From Microbacterium yannicii (GTDB lineage Bacteria > Actinomycetota > Actinomycetes > Actinomycetales > Microbacteriaceae): 64,000 nt of DNA. The stretch lies in assembly GCF_024055635.1 (NCBI RefSeq), contig NZ_JAMXMB010000008.1:1-64000 (forward strand), written 5' to 3'. Within the stretch, counting starts at the first letter, position 1, and each line of letters begins with the position of its first letter. Shown here in pieces: positions 52,871-62,629 of this stretch. The notes under the pieces were generated by a model that saw only the letters and a list, made by a program, of their open reading frames with translations, had not been told where the DNA came from and searched no databases. The position numbers and the translations under genes are program-made.

Positions 52871-54661
52871 GTGACTGCCGCAGCAGATTTCCAGCCCGAG
52901 ACCGACGCCGAGAACCCCGCGACCGACGAGACCGAGACTCCGGCCGTCGACGACGTCTCGCCCACAGCGGATGCCGTGGAGGATGCCGAGGCCTCGGCCG
53001 ACGGTCAGGCCGAACCTGTGACCGCGTCTGCCGCAGAGGCCGCCGCCGACGAGGGATCGGACGATGTCCCGACGGAGGCCGCCGTGGAGGGCCCGGAGGC
53101 TGACGCCGTCGAGCCTGTCGAGGCCGTCGCCGTGGAGCCTGCAGAGGCTGACACTGCGGAGCCCGTAGATGCTGACACCGCCGAGCCTGTCGAGGCCGAC
53201 GCCGCGGAGCCTGCAGAGGCCGACGCCGCGGAGCCTGCAGAGGCCGACGCCGCGGAGCCTGCAGGGGCCGACGCCGCGGAGCCTGCAGAAGTTGCAGCCG
53301 CGGAGCCGGCAAAGGCAGCTGCACCGACCCCGCCCGTGCCGACGCCCGCCGCGCCTTCCCCGGCTGCGCCGCGGCCGCGCCCGGTGCCGAAGCCGGCTGC
53401 GGCGAAGCCCGCCGTCGCGGAACCCGCTGCATCGTCGGGCGAGCCCTGGGGTCGTGTCGACGACGACGGCACCGTCTCGGTCCGCGAGGCCGGCGGATGG
53501 CGCGTGGTCGGCCAGTACCCGGACGGCTCCCCCGAGGAGGCCCTCGCGTACTTCGAGCGCAAGTACGCCGACCTGGCGAGCGAGGTCACGCTTCTGGAGG
53601 TGCGCCACCGCCGTGGCGGCGCGTCGGTCGCCGACCTCCGCGCGACCGCGCGCACGATCAACGGCAAGCTCGAGGATGCCGCGGCTGTCGGCGACCTCGC
53701 CGGCCTCGTCGCCCGTGTCGCCGCATTGACGACCACGCTCGCCGCCGAGTCCGAGACCGAGGCCGTGGCCGCGCGGGAGGCCGTCGACGACGCGGTCAAG
53801 GCGCGCACGGAGCTCGTCGAGAAGGCCGAGGCGCTGGCCGCCCGCGATCCGCGCACGGTGCAGTGGAAGCAGGCGACCTCCGAGCTCAACACGCTGTTCG
53901 ACGAGTGGCAGTCGCAGCAGCAGAACGGCCCGCGTCTGCCGAAGTCCACCGCCCAGCAGCTCTGGAAGCGATTCCGCGACGCGCGAGCGATCGTCGACAA
54001 GCACCGCCGGGCGTTCTACGCCGAGCTCGACGAGGCGCACAAGGGCGTTCGCGATCGCAAGACGCGCCTGGTCGAGCGGGCCGAGGCCCTCGCGCCCAAG
54101 GGCGAGGACGGCATCCCGGCCTACCGCGACCTGCTCGATGAATGGAAGACGGCCGGTCGGGCCGGCAAGAAGGTCGACGACGCACTGTGGGCCCGGTTCA
54201 AGGCCGCCGGGGACGCCCTGTACGGCGCACGGATCGAGCGCGAGACGGCAGACCTCGAAGCCTCGCGCGAGAAGGTCGAGCTCAAGCGCGCACTGCTCGA
54301 CGAAGCGAAGGCCGTCGCCGACGAACGCGACATCGCCAAGGCGCGTGCCATCCTGACCGGCGTGCAACGGCGCTGGGACGAGGTCGGCCGGATCTTCCCC
54401 CGCGACACGGAGCGTGCGCTGGACGACGAGCTGCGTCGGATCGAGAACGGCCTGCGCTCTCGCGAGGAAGCCGACTGGAAGCGGAACGACCCCGCACAGA
54501 AGGCGCGCGCGAACGACATGACGCGTCAGCTGACGGACGCCATCCGCAAGCTCGAGGACGAACTGGAGGCCGCCCAGAAGTCGGGCGACAAGCGGGCGAT
54601 CGCCGACGCCACCGACGCGCTCGAGGCGCGCCGCACCTGGCTGAAGGCGCTCGGCGGCTGA
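52871..54661 (+). CDS. DUF349 domain protein with acidic tandem-repeat N-terminus
   Basis: A 596-residue protein. About residues 1-150 are acidic and Ala/Glu/Asp/Pro-rich and contain eight 8-residue repeats of the EADAAEPA type; about 150-195 are Pro/Ala-rich. Residues about 195-596 are a helical region with repeated DUF349-type motifs (GRAGKKVDDALWARFKAAGD, QLWKRFRDARAIVDKHR) and coiled coils. DUF349 proteins are conserved in actinobacteria next to rel; their role is unknown. I chose the GTG at 52871 because AGGTG lies seven bases upstream; an ATG at 52856 would add five residues. Confidence 0.85.
   Translation: MTAAADFQPETDAENPATDETETPAVDDVSPTADAVEDAEASADGQAEPVTASAAEAAADEGSDDVPTEAAVEGPEADAVEPVEAVAVEPAEADTAEPVDADTAEPVEADAAEPAEADAAEPAEADAAEPAGADAAEPAEVAAAEPAKAAAPTPPVPTPAAPSPAAPRPRPVPKPAAAKPAVAEPAASSGEPWGRVDDDGTVSVREAGGWRVVGQYPDGSPEEALAYFERKYADLASEVTLLEVRHRRGGASVADLRATARTINGKLEDAAAVGDLAGLVARVAALTTTLAAESETEAVAAREAVDDAVKARTELVEKAEALAARDPRTVQWKQATSELNTLFDEWQSQQQNGPRLPKSTAQQLWKRFRDARAIVDKHRRAFYAELDEAHKGVRDRKTRLVERAEALAPKGEDGIPAYRDLLDEWKTAGRAGKKVDDALWARFKAAGDALYGARIERETADLEASREKVELKRALLDEAKAVADERDIAKARAILTGVQRRWDEVGRIFPRDTERALDDELRRIENGLRSREEADWKRNDPAQKARANDMTRQLTDAIRKLEDELEAAQKSGDKRAIADATDALEARRTWLKALGG
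53096..53287 (+). repeat. Eight tandem 24-base repeats in the DUF349 gene
   Basis: Eight direct units of 24 bases. The last four (53192-53287) are almost identical, the first four diverged at several positions. They encode EADAxEPx octapeptides. The exact multiple of three preserves the frame, so copy number can vary without frameshift. Confidence 0.85.
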
Positions 54662-54664
54662 CCC

Positions 54665-54690
54665 GTCGCCACGGGCCGTCGCCACGGGCC
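54665..54690 (+). repeat. Tandem 13-base repeat after the DUF349 gene
   Basis: GTCGCCACGGGCC occurs twice in tandem (54665-54677, 54678-54690), three bases past the DUF349 stop. Each copy can form a short CCGT/ACGG stem-loop, so it may act as a tandem-hairpin terminator. Confidence 0.5.
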
Positions 54691-54700
54691 CGTCCCCGGG

Positions 54701-54709
54701 TTGTCCACA
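54701..54709 (+). other. Consensus DnaA box (single)
   Basis: TTGTCCACA matches the actinobacterial DnaA-box consensus exactly, in the 100-base gap between the DUF349 gene and the next gene. It is single; no cluster or origin is implied. Confidence 0.4.
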
Positions 54710-54749
54710 GGACGCCGGACGCGGCATCCGTCGCCCTCACCCGGTGCGG

Positions 54750-54755
54750 CAGACT
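54750..54755 (+). promoter_or_regulatory. Weak -10 (CAGACT) for leaderless 54762 gene
   Basis: CAGACT, then GCGGAC, then GTG at 54762: six bases. The first position is C rather than T, as in the rpe element. Confidence 0.35.
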
Positions 54756-54761
54756 GCGGAC

Positions 54762-55328
54762 GTGGGATCCCCCTTCCTGTACTTCGCGGATGAGCGGCTC
54801 TCGAGCGCCGAGCTGACCGCGGCCTGCCTCGACGGGCATCTCGTGTCGCTCGGCGACGCCTACATGCCCGCCGACGCGGTCGAGACTCCGGCGCTGCGTG
54901 CCGGCTCGCTGGCGCGGACGCTCGGGGACACGCTGGCGGCGACGCATCTGTCGGCGGCGTGGATCCACGGCGGCCTGCCGGTGCCGCCGGCGCGCCACAC
55001 GGTGCAGCGCGCGGTGGCGCGTCGCCTCCACGTCGTTCCGCACCGTCAATTGGTCTACCGCGACCTCGCTGTGGCGGGCGAAGACCTGCAGCTGCTCGGA
55101 GGGGTGCTGGTCACCAGCCCCGAGCGCACCCTCGCCGACCTCGCCCGAGTCGGCGACGATGATCACGTGCGCGCCGCGCGCCTGCTGGCCGGCGCGGACC
55201 CGGATGCCGCGCATCGCGCGATCGCGCGGCTGGAGGCGGGTGTGCTCCCCCACAAGCGGGTGGCGCTGGCGTGCCTGCGCGCGATCGTCGCCGCGCTTCA
55301 GGACGACGTGACGCGGTACACGTCGTAG
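54762..55328 (+). CDS. AbiEi antitoxin-like protein
   Basis: A 188-residue protein resembling the AbiEi family of type IV antitoxin/transcription regulators: [20 protein letters not shown] and [20 protein letters not shown] at the N-terminus, [19 protein letters not shown], and [19 protein letters not shown] near the C-terminus. No AbiEii toxin is adjacent, so it is orphan if the assignment is right. I chose GTG at 54762 (six bases after CAGACT); GTG at 54744 would add six residues. Its last 31 bases overlap the 3' end of rel on the other strand. Confidence 0.7.
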   Translation: MGSPFLYFADERLSSAELTAACLDGHLVSLGDAYMPADAVETPALRAGSLARTLGDTLAATHLSAAWIHGGLPVPPARHTVQRAVARRLHVVPHRQLVYRDLAVAGEDLQLLGGVLVTSPERTLADLARVGDDDHVRAARLLAGADPDAAHRAIARLEAGVLPHKRVALACLRAIVAALQDDVTRYTS

Positions 55329-57547
55329 ACGGCGTCGATGCGCCGCACGGCGTTCAGCACACGATCGAGGTGGACGATGTCGCCCATCTCGAACACGAAG
55401 CGGCTCAGGGCCAGTCGGTCGTTCGAGGTCGAGACCGTCGCCGAGAGGATGTTGACGTGATGCTCGCTGAGCACACGCGTCACGTCGCTCAGCAGGCCGG
55501 AGCGGTCGAGCGCCTCGACCTGGATCTGCACGAGGAACACGCTCTTGGTCGTCGGGGCCCACTCGACCTCGATGATGCGCTGCGGGTCCTCCATCAGCGC
55601 GGCGACGTTCGTGCAGTCGGTGCGGTGCACCGAGACCCCGCTGCCGCGGGTCACGAAGCCGACGACCTCGTCACCGGGCACGGGGGTGCAGCACTTGGCG
55701 AGCTTGACGAGGATGTCGGGGGCACCGCGCACCAGGACCCCCGAGTCGCCGCCCCGCGGCGCGCGGGTGCGTCCGACGACGGGCAGGTCGATGGGACCGG
55801 TGGTGGTGTCGTTGGCCGCGACCAGCGCCGTGACCTTCTCGATGACCGACTGCGTCGAGACATGGCCTTCGCCGACGGCGGCGTAGAGCGCTGACACGTC
55901 TTCGTAGCGGAGCAGGTGCGCCACCTCGGTGAACGAGTCCTGGCTCATCAGGCGCTGCAGCGGCAGGTTCTGGCGGCGCATCGCGCGGGCGATGGACTCC
56001 TTGCCCTGCTCGATGGCCTCCTCGCGGCGCTCCTTCGTGAACCAGCCGCGGATCTTGTTGCGCGCGCGGGTGCTCCGTACGAAGCCCAGCCAGTCCTGGC
56101 TCGGGCCGGCGTCGGGGTTCTTCGAGGTGAACACCTCGACGACGTCGCCGCTCTTGAGCTCGGACTCCAGCGGCACGAGTCGGCCGTTGACCTTCGCGCC
56201 CATCGTGCGGTGACCCACCTCGGTGTGGACCGCGTACGCGAAGTCGACCGGGGTCGCACCCGCCGGAAGCCCGATCACGCGACCCTTCGGCGTGAAGACA
56301 TAGACCTCCTTGGCGCCGATCTCGAAGCGCAGCGAATCGAGGAACTCGCCGGGGTCGGCCGTCTCTGCCTGCCAGTCGGAGATGTGGGCGAGCCAGGCCA
56401 TGTCGGTGTCGAGCGACTTGGAGTCCGGCTTGGCGCCGTTCATCTGCTCTTTGTACTTCCAGTGGGCCGCGACGCCGTACTCCGCCTGCTGGTGCATCTC
56501 GTGCGTGCGGATCTGGATCTCGACAGTGCGCCCACCGGGGCCGATGACCGTCGTATGCAGCGACTGGTAGAGGTTGAACTTCGGTGTCGCGATGTAGTCC
56601 TTGAAGCGCCCCGGGAGCGGCGTCCAGCGGGCGTGGATCGCGCCGAGGACCGCGTAGCAGTCGCGCACGCTGCCGACGAGCACGCGGATGCCGATGAGGT
56701 CGTAGATGTCGTCGAACTCGCGCCCGCGGACCACCATCTTCTGGTAGACGGAGTACAGCTGCTTGGGACGGCCCATCACGCGGCCGCGGATGCGCAGCTC
56801 GCGGAGGTCGCTGTCCACCGCGTCGATGACGTTCTGCACGTACTGCTCGCGCTGCGGTGTGCGCTGCTTGACGAGGCTGTCGATCTCGGCGTACAGCTTC
56901 GGATGCAGCACCGCGAACGAGAGGTCCTCGAGCTCGGACTTGATCGCCTGGATACCGAGCCGGTGCGCCAGCGGCGCATAGATCTCGAGTGTCTCGGTCG
57001 CCTTCTTGCGGGCCTTCTCCGGCGGCACGAAGCCCCAGGTGCGGGCGTTGTGCAGTCGGTCGGCCAGTTTGATGAGCAGGACGCGGATGTCGCGCGACAT
57101 CGCGACGATCATCTTGCGGACGGTCTCGGCCTGGGCGCTCTCGCCGTACTTGACCTTGTCGAGTTTCGTGACGCCGTCGACGAGCATCGCGACCTCGTCG
57201 CCGAACTCGCTCGTGAGCATCTCGAGCGAGTAGTCGGTGTCCTCCACCGTGTCGTGAAGGAGTGCCGCCGCGATCGCGCGCGGGCCGAGTCCCAGATCCG
57301 CGAGGATCTGAGCCACGGCGAGGGGGTGCGTGATGTACGGCTCGCCGCTCTGGCGCGCCTGCCCGGAGTGGGCGTTCTCGGCGACCGAGTACGCGCGCTC
57401 GACGATCGACAGATCGCCCTTCGGGTGGTGCGTGCGCACCGTCCGCAGCAGCTGCTGGACGTCGTCCCTGCGCGCCGAGCGCGAGAAGATCCGCGGCACC
57501 AGACGCCGCAGCGACGAGGACTGGGCGGGGGGAACGGTCTCGGTCAT
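55298..57547 (-). CDS. rel: Bifunctional (p)ppGpp synthetase/hydrolase (RelA/SpoT homologue)
   Basis: Stringent-response enzyme. The 749-residue protein has the HD hydrolase domain (His74, HDTVEDT at 98-104, [10 protein letters not shown]), the synthetase domain about 250-390 with RFKD at 314-317, which is typical of bifunctional enzymes, and [22 protein letters not shown] domain (414-475), a Cys-rich zinc region around CC619-620 and a C-terminal ACT domain (about 671-745) follow. The ATG at 57547 has GGAGGGGA upstream. It has its own -10-like TAGGAT. Confidence 0.96.
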   Translation of the reverse strand: MTETVPPAQSSSLRRLVPRIFSRSARRDDVQQLLRTVRTHHPKGDLSIVERAYSVAENAHSGQARQSGEPYITHPLAVAQILADLGLGPRAIAAALLHDTVEDTDYSLEMLTSEFGDEVAMLVDGVTKLDKVKYGESAQAETVRKMIVAMSRDIRVLLIKLADRLHNARTWGFVPPEKARKKATETLEIYAPLAHRLGIQAIKSELEDLSFAVLHPKLYAEIDSLVKQRTPQREQYVQNVIDAVDSDLRELRIRGRVMGRPKQLYSVYQKMVVRGREFDDIYDLIGIRVLVGSVRDCYAVLGAIHARWTPLPGRFKDYIATPKFNLYQSLHTTVIGPGGRTVEIQIRTHEMHQQAEYGVAAHWKYKEQMNGAKPDSKSLDTDMAWLAHISDWQAETADPGEFLDSLRFEIGAKEVYVFTPKGRVIGLPAGATPVDFAYAVHTEVGHRTMGAKVNGRLVPLESELKSGDVVEVFTSKNPDAGPSQDWLGFVRSTRARNKIRGWFTKERREEAIEQGKESIARAMRRQNLPLQRLMSQDSFTEVAHLLRYEDVSALYAAVGEGHVSTQSVIEKVTALVAANDTTTGPIDLPVVGRTRAPRGGDSGVLVRGAPDILVKLAKCCTPVPGDEVVGFVTRGSGVSVHRTDCTNVAALMEDPQRIIEVEWAPTTKSVFLVQIQVEALDRSGLLSDVTRVLSEHHVNILSATVSTSNDRLALSRFVFEMGDIVHLDRVLNAVRRIDAVYDVYRVTSS

Positions 57548-57577
57548 TCGATCCCCTCCCCTCCGCCAGACCTCCCA

Positions 57578-57583
57578 ATCCTA
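57578..57583 (-). promoter_or_regulatory. Possible -10 (TAGGAT) for rel
   Basis: TAGGAT fits TANNNT and predicts a leader of about 24 bases with strong GGAGGGGA, in the 54-base gap after secF. It allows rel expression independent of the sec operon. Confidence 0.45.
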
Positions 57584-57601
57584 CGCCCGGGCGGCGAGGC
57601 C

Positions 57602-58594
57602 TCAGGCCGGCGTGCCCGCCAGCTCACGTGCGGCCACGACACGCGTGTCGCGGGTCCTGATGGCCGGCTCGTTCTCACGCAGCAGCGAGTACAGCGGCGC
57701 GGCGACGAAGATGGTGGAGTACGCGGCCACGATCGTTCCCACGAAGATCGACAGCGACAGGTCGGTGAGGGTCTGCGCACCCGCCCAGATGAGGCCGATG
57801 AACAGGATCGCCCCCGTGGGCAGGATCGCCACGATCGTCGTGTTGATCGAGCGCACGAGCGTCTGGTTGACCGCGAGGTTCACGGACTCGCCGAACGTGC
57901 GTCCGGAGACCTCGCCGTCCTCGCTGGTGTTCTCTCTGATCTTGTCGAAGACCACCGTCGTGTCGTACAGCGCGTACGAAAGGATCGTCAGGAAGCCGAT
58001 CACGGCGGCCGGCGAGATCTCGAAGCCGAACAGCGCGTACACGCCGATCGTGATGACGAGCACGTCGACCAGGCCGATGATGGCCGAGACCGACATCTTC
58101 CACGTGCGGAAGTACAGCGCGAGGATGATGAATGTCAGCGCGAGGAAGATCGCCAGGCCCCAGAGCGACTGACGGGTGACGTCGGCGCCCCAGCTCGGGC
58201 CGATGAACGCGTAGCTGACTTCGCTCTCGGGCACGTCGTAGGCCTCGGCGAGGGCCGCCGAGATCTCCCGGCTCTCGGCATCCGTCACCTGATCCGTCTG
58301 GACCCGCACCGCGTCGTCACCGATCGTGACGACCTTCGTCGTCGCATCGGGGACGACGCCGATGACGGCATCGGTCGCGAGCGACTGATCGACGGGCGAT
58401 GCCACGCCGCTCACCGTGAACTGGGATCCGCCGGTGAACTCGATCGAGAACTGGATGGGGCGGAACAGCGGCACGAGGGCCGAGCCGACGACGAGGATCG
58501 CGGCGATGAGGAACCACAGCCGACGGCGCCCGACGAAGGGGAACGAGGTCTTGCCGGTATAGAGGTCGTTGCCGAGCTGGCTCATGGAGCGCAT
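57602..58594 (-). CDS. secF: Protein translocase subunit SecF
   Basis: Partner of SecD; uses the proton gradient to aid late steps of Sec export. The 330-residue protein has six membrane segments, an extracytoplasmic domain after the first, the motif IEFTGGSQF and the conserved SYALYDTTVVFDKIREN. The ATG at 58594 overlaps the secD stop by one base (TGATG); an ATG at 58585 would remove three residues. Confidence 0.96.
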   Translation of the reverse strand: MRSMSQLGNDLYTGKTSFPFVGRRRLWFLIAAILVVGSALVPLFRPIQFSIEFTGGSQFTVSGVASPVDQSLATDAVIGVVPDATTKVVTIGDDAVRVQTDQVTDAESREISAALAEAYDVPESEVSYAFIGPSWGADVTRQSLWGLAIFLALTFIILALYFRTWKMSVSAIIGLVDVLVITIGVYALFGFEISPAAVIGFLTILSYALYDTTVVFDKIRENTSEDGEVSGRTFGESVNLAVNQTLVRSINTTIVAILPTGAILFIGLIWAGAQTLTDLSLSIFVGTIVAAYSTIFVAAPLYSLLRENEPAIRTRDTRVVAARELAGTPA

Positions 58595-60318
58595 CAGTCG
58601 TCTCCCTCCTTGGCGGTCGTACCGGGTTTCGCGTTGTCGGCGGCGGCCAGTTCGGCCTGCTTCCGCTCGGCGATCGTCTGGCGGCGGACGGCTTCGGCGC
58701 GCGACTTCGTGTTGCGTCGACCCGCCGCGCCGGTGGCGAGCACGGGCTCCCGGAACTGGGCGCGGCCGCGGTAGACCGCTCCGAGCGCCGTCGGGTCGAG
58801 TCCGGACAGCGGATGCCCCGACCCGAAGAACCGCGTGCGTGCCAGCAGCTGCAGCACCGGATGCGTGAACAGGATGAAGATCAGGACGTCGATCGCGGTC
58901 GTCAGGCCGAGCGTGAACGCGAAGCCCTTCACCGTCGAGTCGGCCAGGATGTACAGCACGACCGCGGCGAGGATGTTGATCGACTTCGAGATGTAGATCG
59001 TCCGCTTGGCGCGACCCCAGCCGTCCTCGACGGCCGCGGTGATCGACTTGCCATCACGCAGCTCGTCTCGGATGCGCTCGAAGTACACGATGAACGAGTC
59101 GGCGGTGAAGCCGATCGTGACGATCAGACCCGCGACGCCGGCGAGGGACAGTCGGAAGCCCATGCGCCAGGCGAGGATGCACAGCGTGACGTATGTCAGC
59201 ACCGCCATCACCGCCAGCGACGCGATGATGATGAAGCCCAGCGCCCGGTACACGATCAGCGAGTAGATCGCGACGAGCAGCAGACCGATCAGACCGGCGA
59301 TGAGGCCGATCTGGAGCTGCTGGGAACCGAGGGTCGCGGAGATCGAGTTGGAGCTTTCGACCGTGAAGCTCAGCGGCAGCGCGCCGTACTTCAGCTGGTC
59401 GGCGAGCACCTTCGCGCTCTCCTGCGTGAAGCTGCCGGTGATGCTCGGCTTGCCGTCGAGGATCACGCCGTTCATCGACGGCGCCGACAGGACGTAGCCG
59501 TCGAGCACGAACGCGAACTGGTTGAGCGGCGCCTGCGCGCCGTACAGGCGCTGGCTGATCTCGCCGAACGTCTTCGTGCCGTCGGCGTCGAACGAGAGGT
59601 TGACTGCCCACTGGTTGTTGTTCTGCTGCAGGCCGAAGGTGGCGTCGTCGATCGACGAGCCGTCGAGCTCGACCGGGCCGAGGATGTACTTGACGGTGCC
59701 GTCGGCGTCGCACGTGATCAGCGGCTGGTCCGCCGGGGCGTTCGCGGGGTCGTTCGCGGGGTCCGCACAGTCGTAGGCGGCGAACTGCGCCTGCAGAGCC
59801 GGCGTGATCCACGCGGTGTCGCTGCCGTTGGTCGGCGAGGTCGTCGGCGTCGCCTGGAGCGAGGGGTCGGGAGTCGGGTACGGCGTGGCATTGCCGTCAT
59901 CGCCCACGAACGTGTTCGCCGGCTCGCCGGCGTAGAGCACCGCGCGCAGCTGAAGCTGTGCGGACGCCTCGATGCGGTTGCGGGTCTCCTCGTCGGCCTG
60001 TCCGGGGATCTGGACGACGATCTGGTTGCCCGACTGCGTCGTCACCTCGGCCTCGCCGACACCGGAGGCGTCGACGCGCTGACGGATGATCGTGACGGCC
60101 TGCTGCATCTGCTCAGGAGTCGGGTCGGCACCGTCCTCGGTCTGCGCCTCGAGCACGATCTGCGTGCCGCCCTGCAGGTCGAGCGCCAGCGCGGGCGTCC
60201 AGGAGCTCTGGCCGAACACATACACGCCGAGCGCGTTGATGCCGAACAGGATCGCGGTGATCGCGAGAAGTCCGGTCAGCGCGCGCCATGCATGCCGGAC
60301 GGGAGTGGATGTCGCCAC
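58594..60318 (-). CDS. secD: Protein translocase subunit SecD
   Basis: Six-helix RND-type export factor. The 574-residue protein has one N-terminal helix, the LALDLQGGTQIVLEAQ motif, an extracytoplasmic P1 domain with a Thr/Pro/Asn-rich insert (about 160-215), and five C-terminal helices with GFTADSFIVYFERIRDELR. A charged tail of about 60 residues follows. The GTG start at 60318 has only weak AAAG upstream. The insert includes a small direct repeat DPANDPAN. Confidence 0.95.
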   Translation of the reverse strand: MATSTPVRHAWRALTGLLAITAILFGINALGVYVFGQSSWTPALALDLQGGTQIVLEAQTEDGADPTPEQMQQAVTIIRQRVDASGVGEAEVTTQSGNQIVVQIPGQADEETRNRIEASAQLQLRAVLYAGEPANTFVGDDGNATPYPTPDPSLQATPTTSPTNGSDTAWITPALQAQFAAYDCADPANDPANAPADQPLITCDADGTVKYILGPVELDGSSIDDATFGLQQNNNQWAVNLSFDADGTKTFGEISQRLYGAQAPLNQFAFVLDGYVLSAPSMNGVILDGKPSITGSFTQESAKVLADQLKYGALPLSFTVESSNSISATLGSQQLQIGLIAGLIGLLLVAIYSLIVYRALGFIIIASLAVMAVLTYVTLCILAWRMGFRLSLAGVAGLIVTIGFTADSFIVYFERIRDELRDGKSITAAVEDGWGRAKRTIYISKSINILAAVVLYILADSTVKGFAFTLGLTTAIDVLIFILFTHPVLQLLARTRFFGSGHPLSGLDPTALGAVYRGRAQFREPVLATGAAGRRNTKSRAEAVRRQTIAERKQAELAAADNAKPGTTAKEGDD

Positions 60319-60361
60319 GTCTTTGCTTTCTTGAGAGCCCGAACGGGCGAACGGACGTGCT

Positions 60362-60823
60362 TCAGCCCTGCGACTTGGTGCCGGGCTCGGCGTCGGGGTC
60401 GACCTTGTCCTTGCCGCCGGCGGCGCTCTGGTCATCGCTGATCGAAGTGATGTCGCCGTTCGCGACGCCCTCGGCGTACTCTGCGTGGCTCTCCTCGGCG
60501 GCGAGGTACTCGTCCTCCGTGACCGTGCCGACCTCCGGCGTCACCACGCGCAGGATGGCCTGGCTGTGCACCTTGATCTGCACGCCGGGCGCCAGCTCGA
60601 CGATGGCCGGCTGATCGAGGTTCTCGGCGTCGTACGAGACGATCGTTCCGTAGAGACCACCCTGCAGAAGCACCTCGGAGCCCGGGACCGTCTGGCGCGC
60701 CTTCTGCTCCTGCTCCGCCTTCTGCTTCTGCATGCGGCGGCGGGAGCTCCAGAACATGAAGACGAGGAGCACGACCAGCAGGATGATGAGGCCGTAGTTG
60801 CTCAGGAACGTAGCGAAGTCCAT
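60362..60823 (-). CDS. yajC: Preprotein translocase subunit YajC
   Basis: Small Sec accessory protein. The 153-residue protein has one N-terminal membrane helix (about 10-26, GLIILLVVLLVFMFW), a basic stretch SSRRRMQKQK, the conserved VPGSEVLLQGGLYGTIV and a long acidic tail. I took ATG 60823; GTG at 60838 would add five residues. TATAAT overlaps the ruvB stop upstream, so this probably heads a yajC-secD-secF transcript. Confidence 0.93.
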   Translation of the reverse strand: MDFATFLSNYGLIILLVVLLVFMFWSSRRRMQKQKAEQEQKARQTVPGSEVLLQGGLYGTIVSYDAENLDQPAIVELAPGVQIKVHSQAILRVVTPEVGTVTEDEYLAAEESHAEYAEGVANGDITSISDDQSAAGGKDKVDPDAEPGTKSQG

Positions 60824-60906
60824 GGGAGCTGGAAGCACCTTTCGGAGGAGGCAGCCGCCGAGGGCGGCGATGCCTTGCAGGCGGGGGTGGGCGGGAGCCT
60901 CCAGCG

Positions 60907-60912
60907 ATTATA
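60907..60912 (-). promoter_or_regulatory. Perfect -10 (TATAAT) for yajC-secDF
   Basis: The only exact TATAAT I found in front of a gene. It overlaps the TAA of ruvB and predicts a leader of about 77 bases containing a 6-bp GC hairpin (60854-60868). The -35 region lies in ruvB and is not recognisable. Confidence 0.6.
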
Positions 60913-61933
60913 GGTCATCGAATCCCAGCACAGAGTCGGCGGCCGGCACCCCCATGTGGGCGTAGGCCTCGGGCATCGCGATCCGCCCACGCGGGGTGCG
61001 TCCCATGAAGCCGATGCGCACGAGGTACGGCTCGACGACGGACTCGATCGTGTCCGCCTCCTCCCCGACCGCGACCGACAGCGTGCCGAGGCCCACCGGC
61101 CCGCCGCGGAAACGGCGCACCAGGGCGTCGAGCACGGCCCGGTCGAGCCGGTCGAGCCCGATCCGGTCCACGTCGTACAGGTCCAGGGCAGCGTCCACTG
61201 CCGCGATGTCGGCACCGGTCCGGCCATGCACCACGAGGTAGTCGCGCACCCGGCGCAGCAGGCGATTCGCGATGCGCGGCGTGCCGCGTGAGCGCCGTGC
61301 GATCTCGGCGCGCGCAGCAGGGGGCAGGGTGACGCCGATCATGGCCGCGGACCGTTCGATGACCCGCTCGAGCTCTTCGGGCTCGTAATACTCGAGGTGG
61401 GCCGTGAAGCCGAAGCGGTCGCGCAGCGGGTTGGGGAGGAGTCCCGACCTCGTCGTCGCGCCGACGAGCGTGAACGGGGCGAGGTCCAGCGGGATGCTCG
61501 TCGCGCCGGCTCCCTTGCCGACCATGATGTCGATGCGGAAGTCTTCCATCGCGAGGTACAGCATCTCCTCCGCGGAGCGCGCCATGCGGTGCACCTCGTC
61601 GATGAAGAGCACCTCGCCGGGTGTGAGGCTCGACAGCAGCGCGGCGAGATCGCCCGCGTGCTGGATGGCCGGACCGCTCGACAGGCGAAGGGGGCGACCG
61701 CTCTCGTACGCGACGATCATCGCGAGCGTCGTCTTGCCGAGCCCCGGAGGACCGGAGAGCAGGATGTGGTCGGCCGGACGCTGCTGGATGCGCGCCGCGT
61801 CGAGCAGCAGCTGCATCTGGCCGCGCACCTTCTGCTGTCCGACGAACTCGGCCAGCGAGGAGGGGCGCAGCGCGCCCTCGATGGCGAGCTCGGTCTCGTC
61901 GACGGGCTCACCGGCTTCGCGCACGTCAACCAC
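60908..61933 (-). CDS. ruvB: Holliday junction branch-migration ATPase RuvB
   Basis: AAA+ motor of branch migration. The 341-residue protein has [15 protein letters not shown], Walker [18 protein letters not shown], Walker [11 protein letters not shown], sensor [20 protein letters not shown] and the C-terminal winged helix [18 protein letters not shown]. The start is GTG, overlapping ruvA by 8 bases. The stop codon is shared with the yajC -10 hexamer. Confidence 0.97.
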   Translation of the reverse strand: MVDVREAGEPVDETELAIEGALRPSSLAEFVGQQKVRGQMQLLLDAARIQQRPADHILLSGPPGLGKTTLAMIVAYESGRPLRLSSGPAIQHAGDLAALLSSLTPGEVLFIDEVHRMARSAEEMLYLAMEDFRIDIMVGKGAGATSIPLDLAPFTLVGATTRSGLLPNPLRDRFGFTAHLEYYEPEELERVIERSAAMIGVTLPPAARAEIARRSRGTPRIANRLLRRVRDYLVVHGRTGADIAAVDAALDLYDVDRIGLDRLDRAVLDALVRRFRGGPVGLGTLSVAVGEEADTIESVVEPYLVRIGFMGRTPRGRIAMPEAYAHMGVPAADSVLGFDDL

Positions 61934-62552
61934 TCACGGGCTCCTTCCGTGCCGGTCCCAGGGCGGCGAGGGTGCGGCGCAGCAGCGCCGGCACCGACGA
62001 TCGATCCGGGTCCGGCGCGTCCGCCGCGACGGCGTCGACGGCCTCGATCGCGACACGCTCGGACCAGCCGAGTCCGACCAGCGCCTGCACGACCTGTGCC
62101 GGGATCGCCGCGGCGGTCGCGGCATCCGTCCCGCCCGTCATGGCGGGCCGTGTCACCGCGATCTTGCCCGCGAGCTGCAGCACGATGAGCTTGGCGGTCT
62201 TGGGACCGATGCCGGAGACGCGGCGGAACGGCGCATCGTCGTCGGCCGCCACGGCGTCGCCGATCTGCGGCACCGTCAGCGTCGCGAGCACCCCCAGTGC
62301 GGATTTCGGTCCGACGCCGGTGACGCCCAGCAGCAGGCCGAACACCGTCAGTTCTTCCCGGGTCTCGAAGCCGAACAGCGACAGCGCGTCTTCGCGGACG
62401 ATGAGCGAGGTGTGAAGGGTCACGACGTCTCCGAGGTGCGTGCTGCGCGCGACCTGCGGCGTCACGGCCACATGGAGGCCGACGCCCCCGACCTCGACGA
62501 CGACCGCATCCGCATCGACGTGCACGGCGGTGCCGCGGACTGAGGAGATCAT
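61926..62552 (-). CDS. ruvA: Holliday junction DNA-binding protein RuvA
   Basis: Binds four-way junctions and recruits RuvB. The 208-residue protein has [20 protein letters not shown], two helix-hairpin-helix motifs ([16 protein letters not shown] and [16 protein letters not shown]) and the C-terminal RuvB-binding three-helix domain ([18 protein letters not shown]). The ATG at 62552 is six bases after TAGGCT: probably leaderless. It overlaps ruvB by 8 bases. Confidence 0.97.
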   Translation of the reverse strand: MISSVRGTAVHVDADAVVVEVGGVGLHVAVTPQVARSTHLGDVVTLHTSLIVREDALSLFGFETREELTVFGLLLGVTGVGPKSALGVLATLTVPQIGDAVAADDDAPFRRVSGIGPKTAKLIVLQLAGKIAVTRPAMTGGTDAATAAAIPAQVVQALVGLGWSERVAIEAVDAVAADAPDPDRSSVPALLRRTLAALGPARKEPVSG

Positions 62553-62558
62553 GGCTCG

Positions 62559-62564
62559 AGCCTA
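62559..62564 (-). promoter_or_regulatory. Probable -10 (TAGGCT) for leaderless ruvA
   Basis: TAGGCT, then CGAGCC, then ATG of ruvA: six bases, so transcription would begin on the start codon. It gives ruvAB a promoter separate from ruvC. Confidence 0.55.
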
Positions 62565-62629
62565 CGATGCGGTTCGGACGTTTGTTCGAGCGACACGCAG
62601 CCGGCGGCCGCCACCGCCGCGGCGCAGAT

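Noticed and set aside
52835..54727. Open frame of 630 codons on minus, opposite the DUF349 gene, with Cys/Arg/Leu repeats
   Set aside because: The apparent repeats are the complement of the 24-base units; the plus-strand protein has ribosome site and family similarity.
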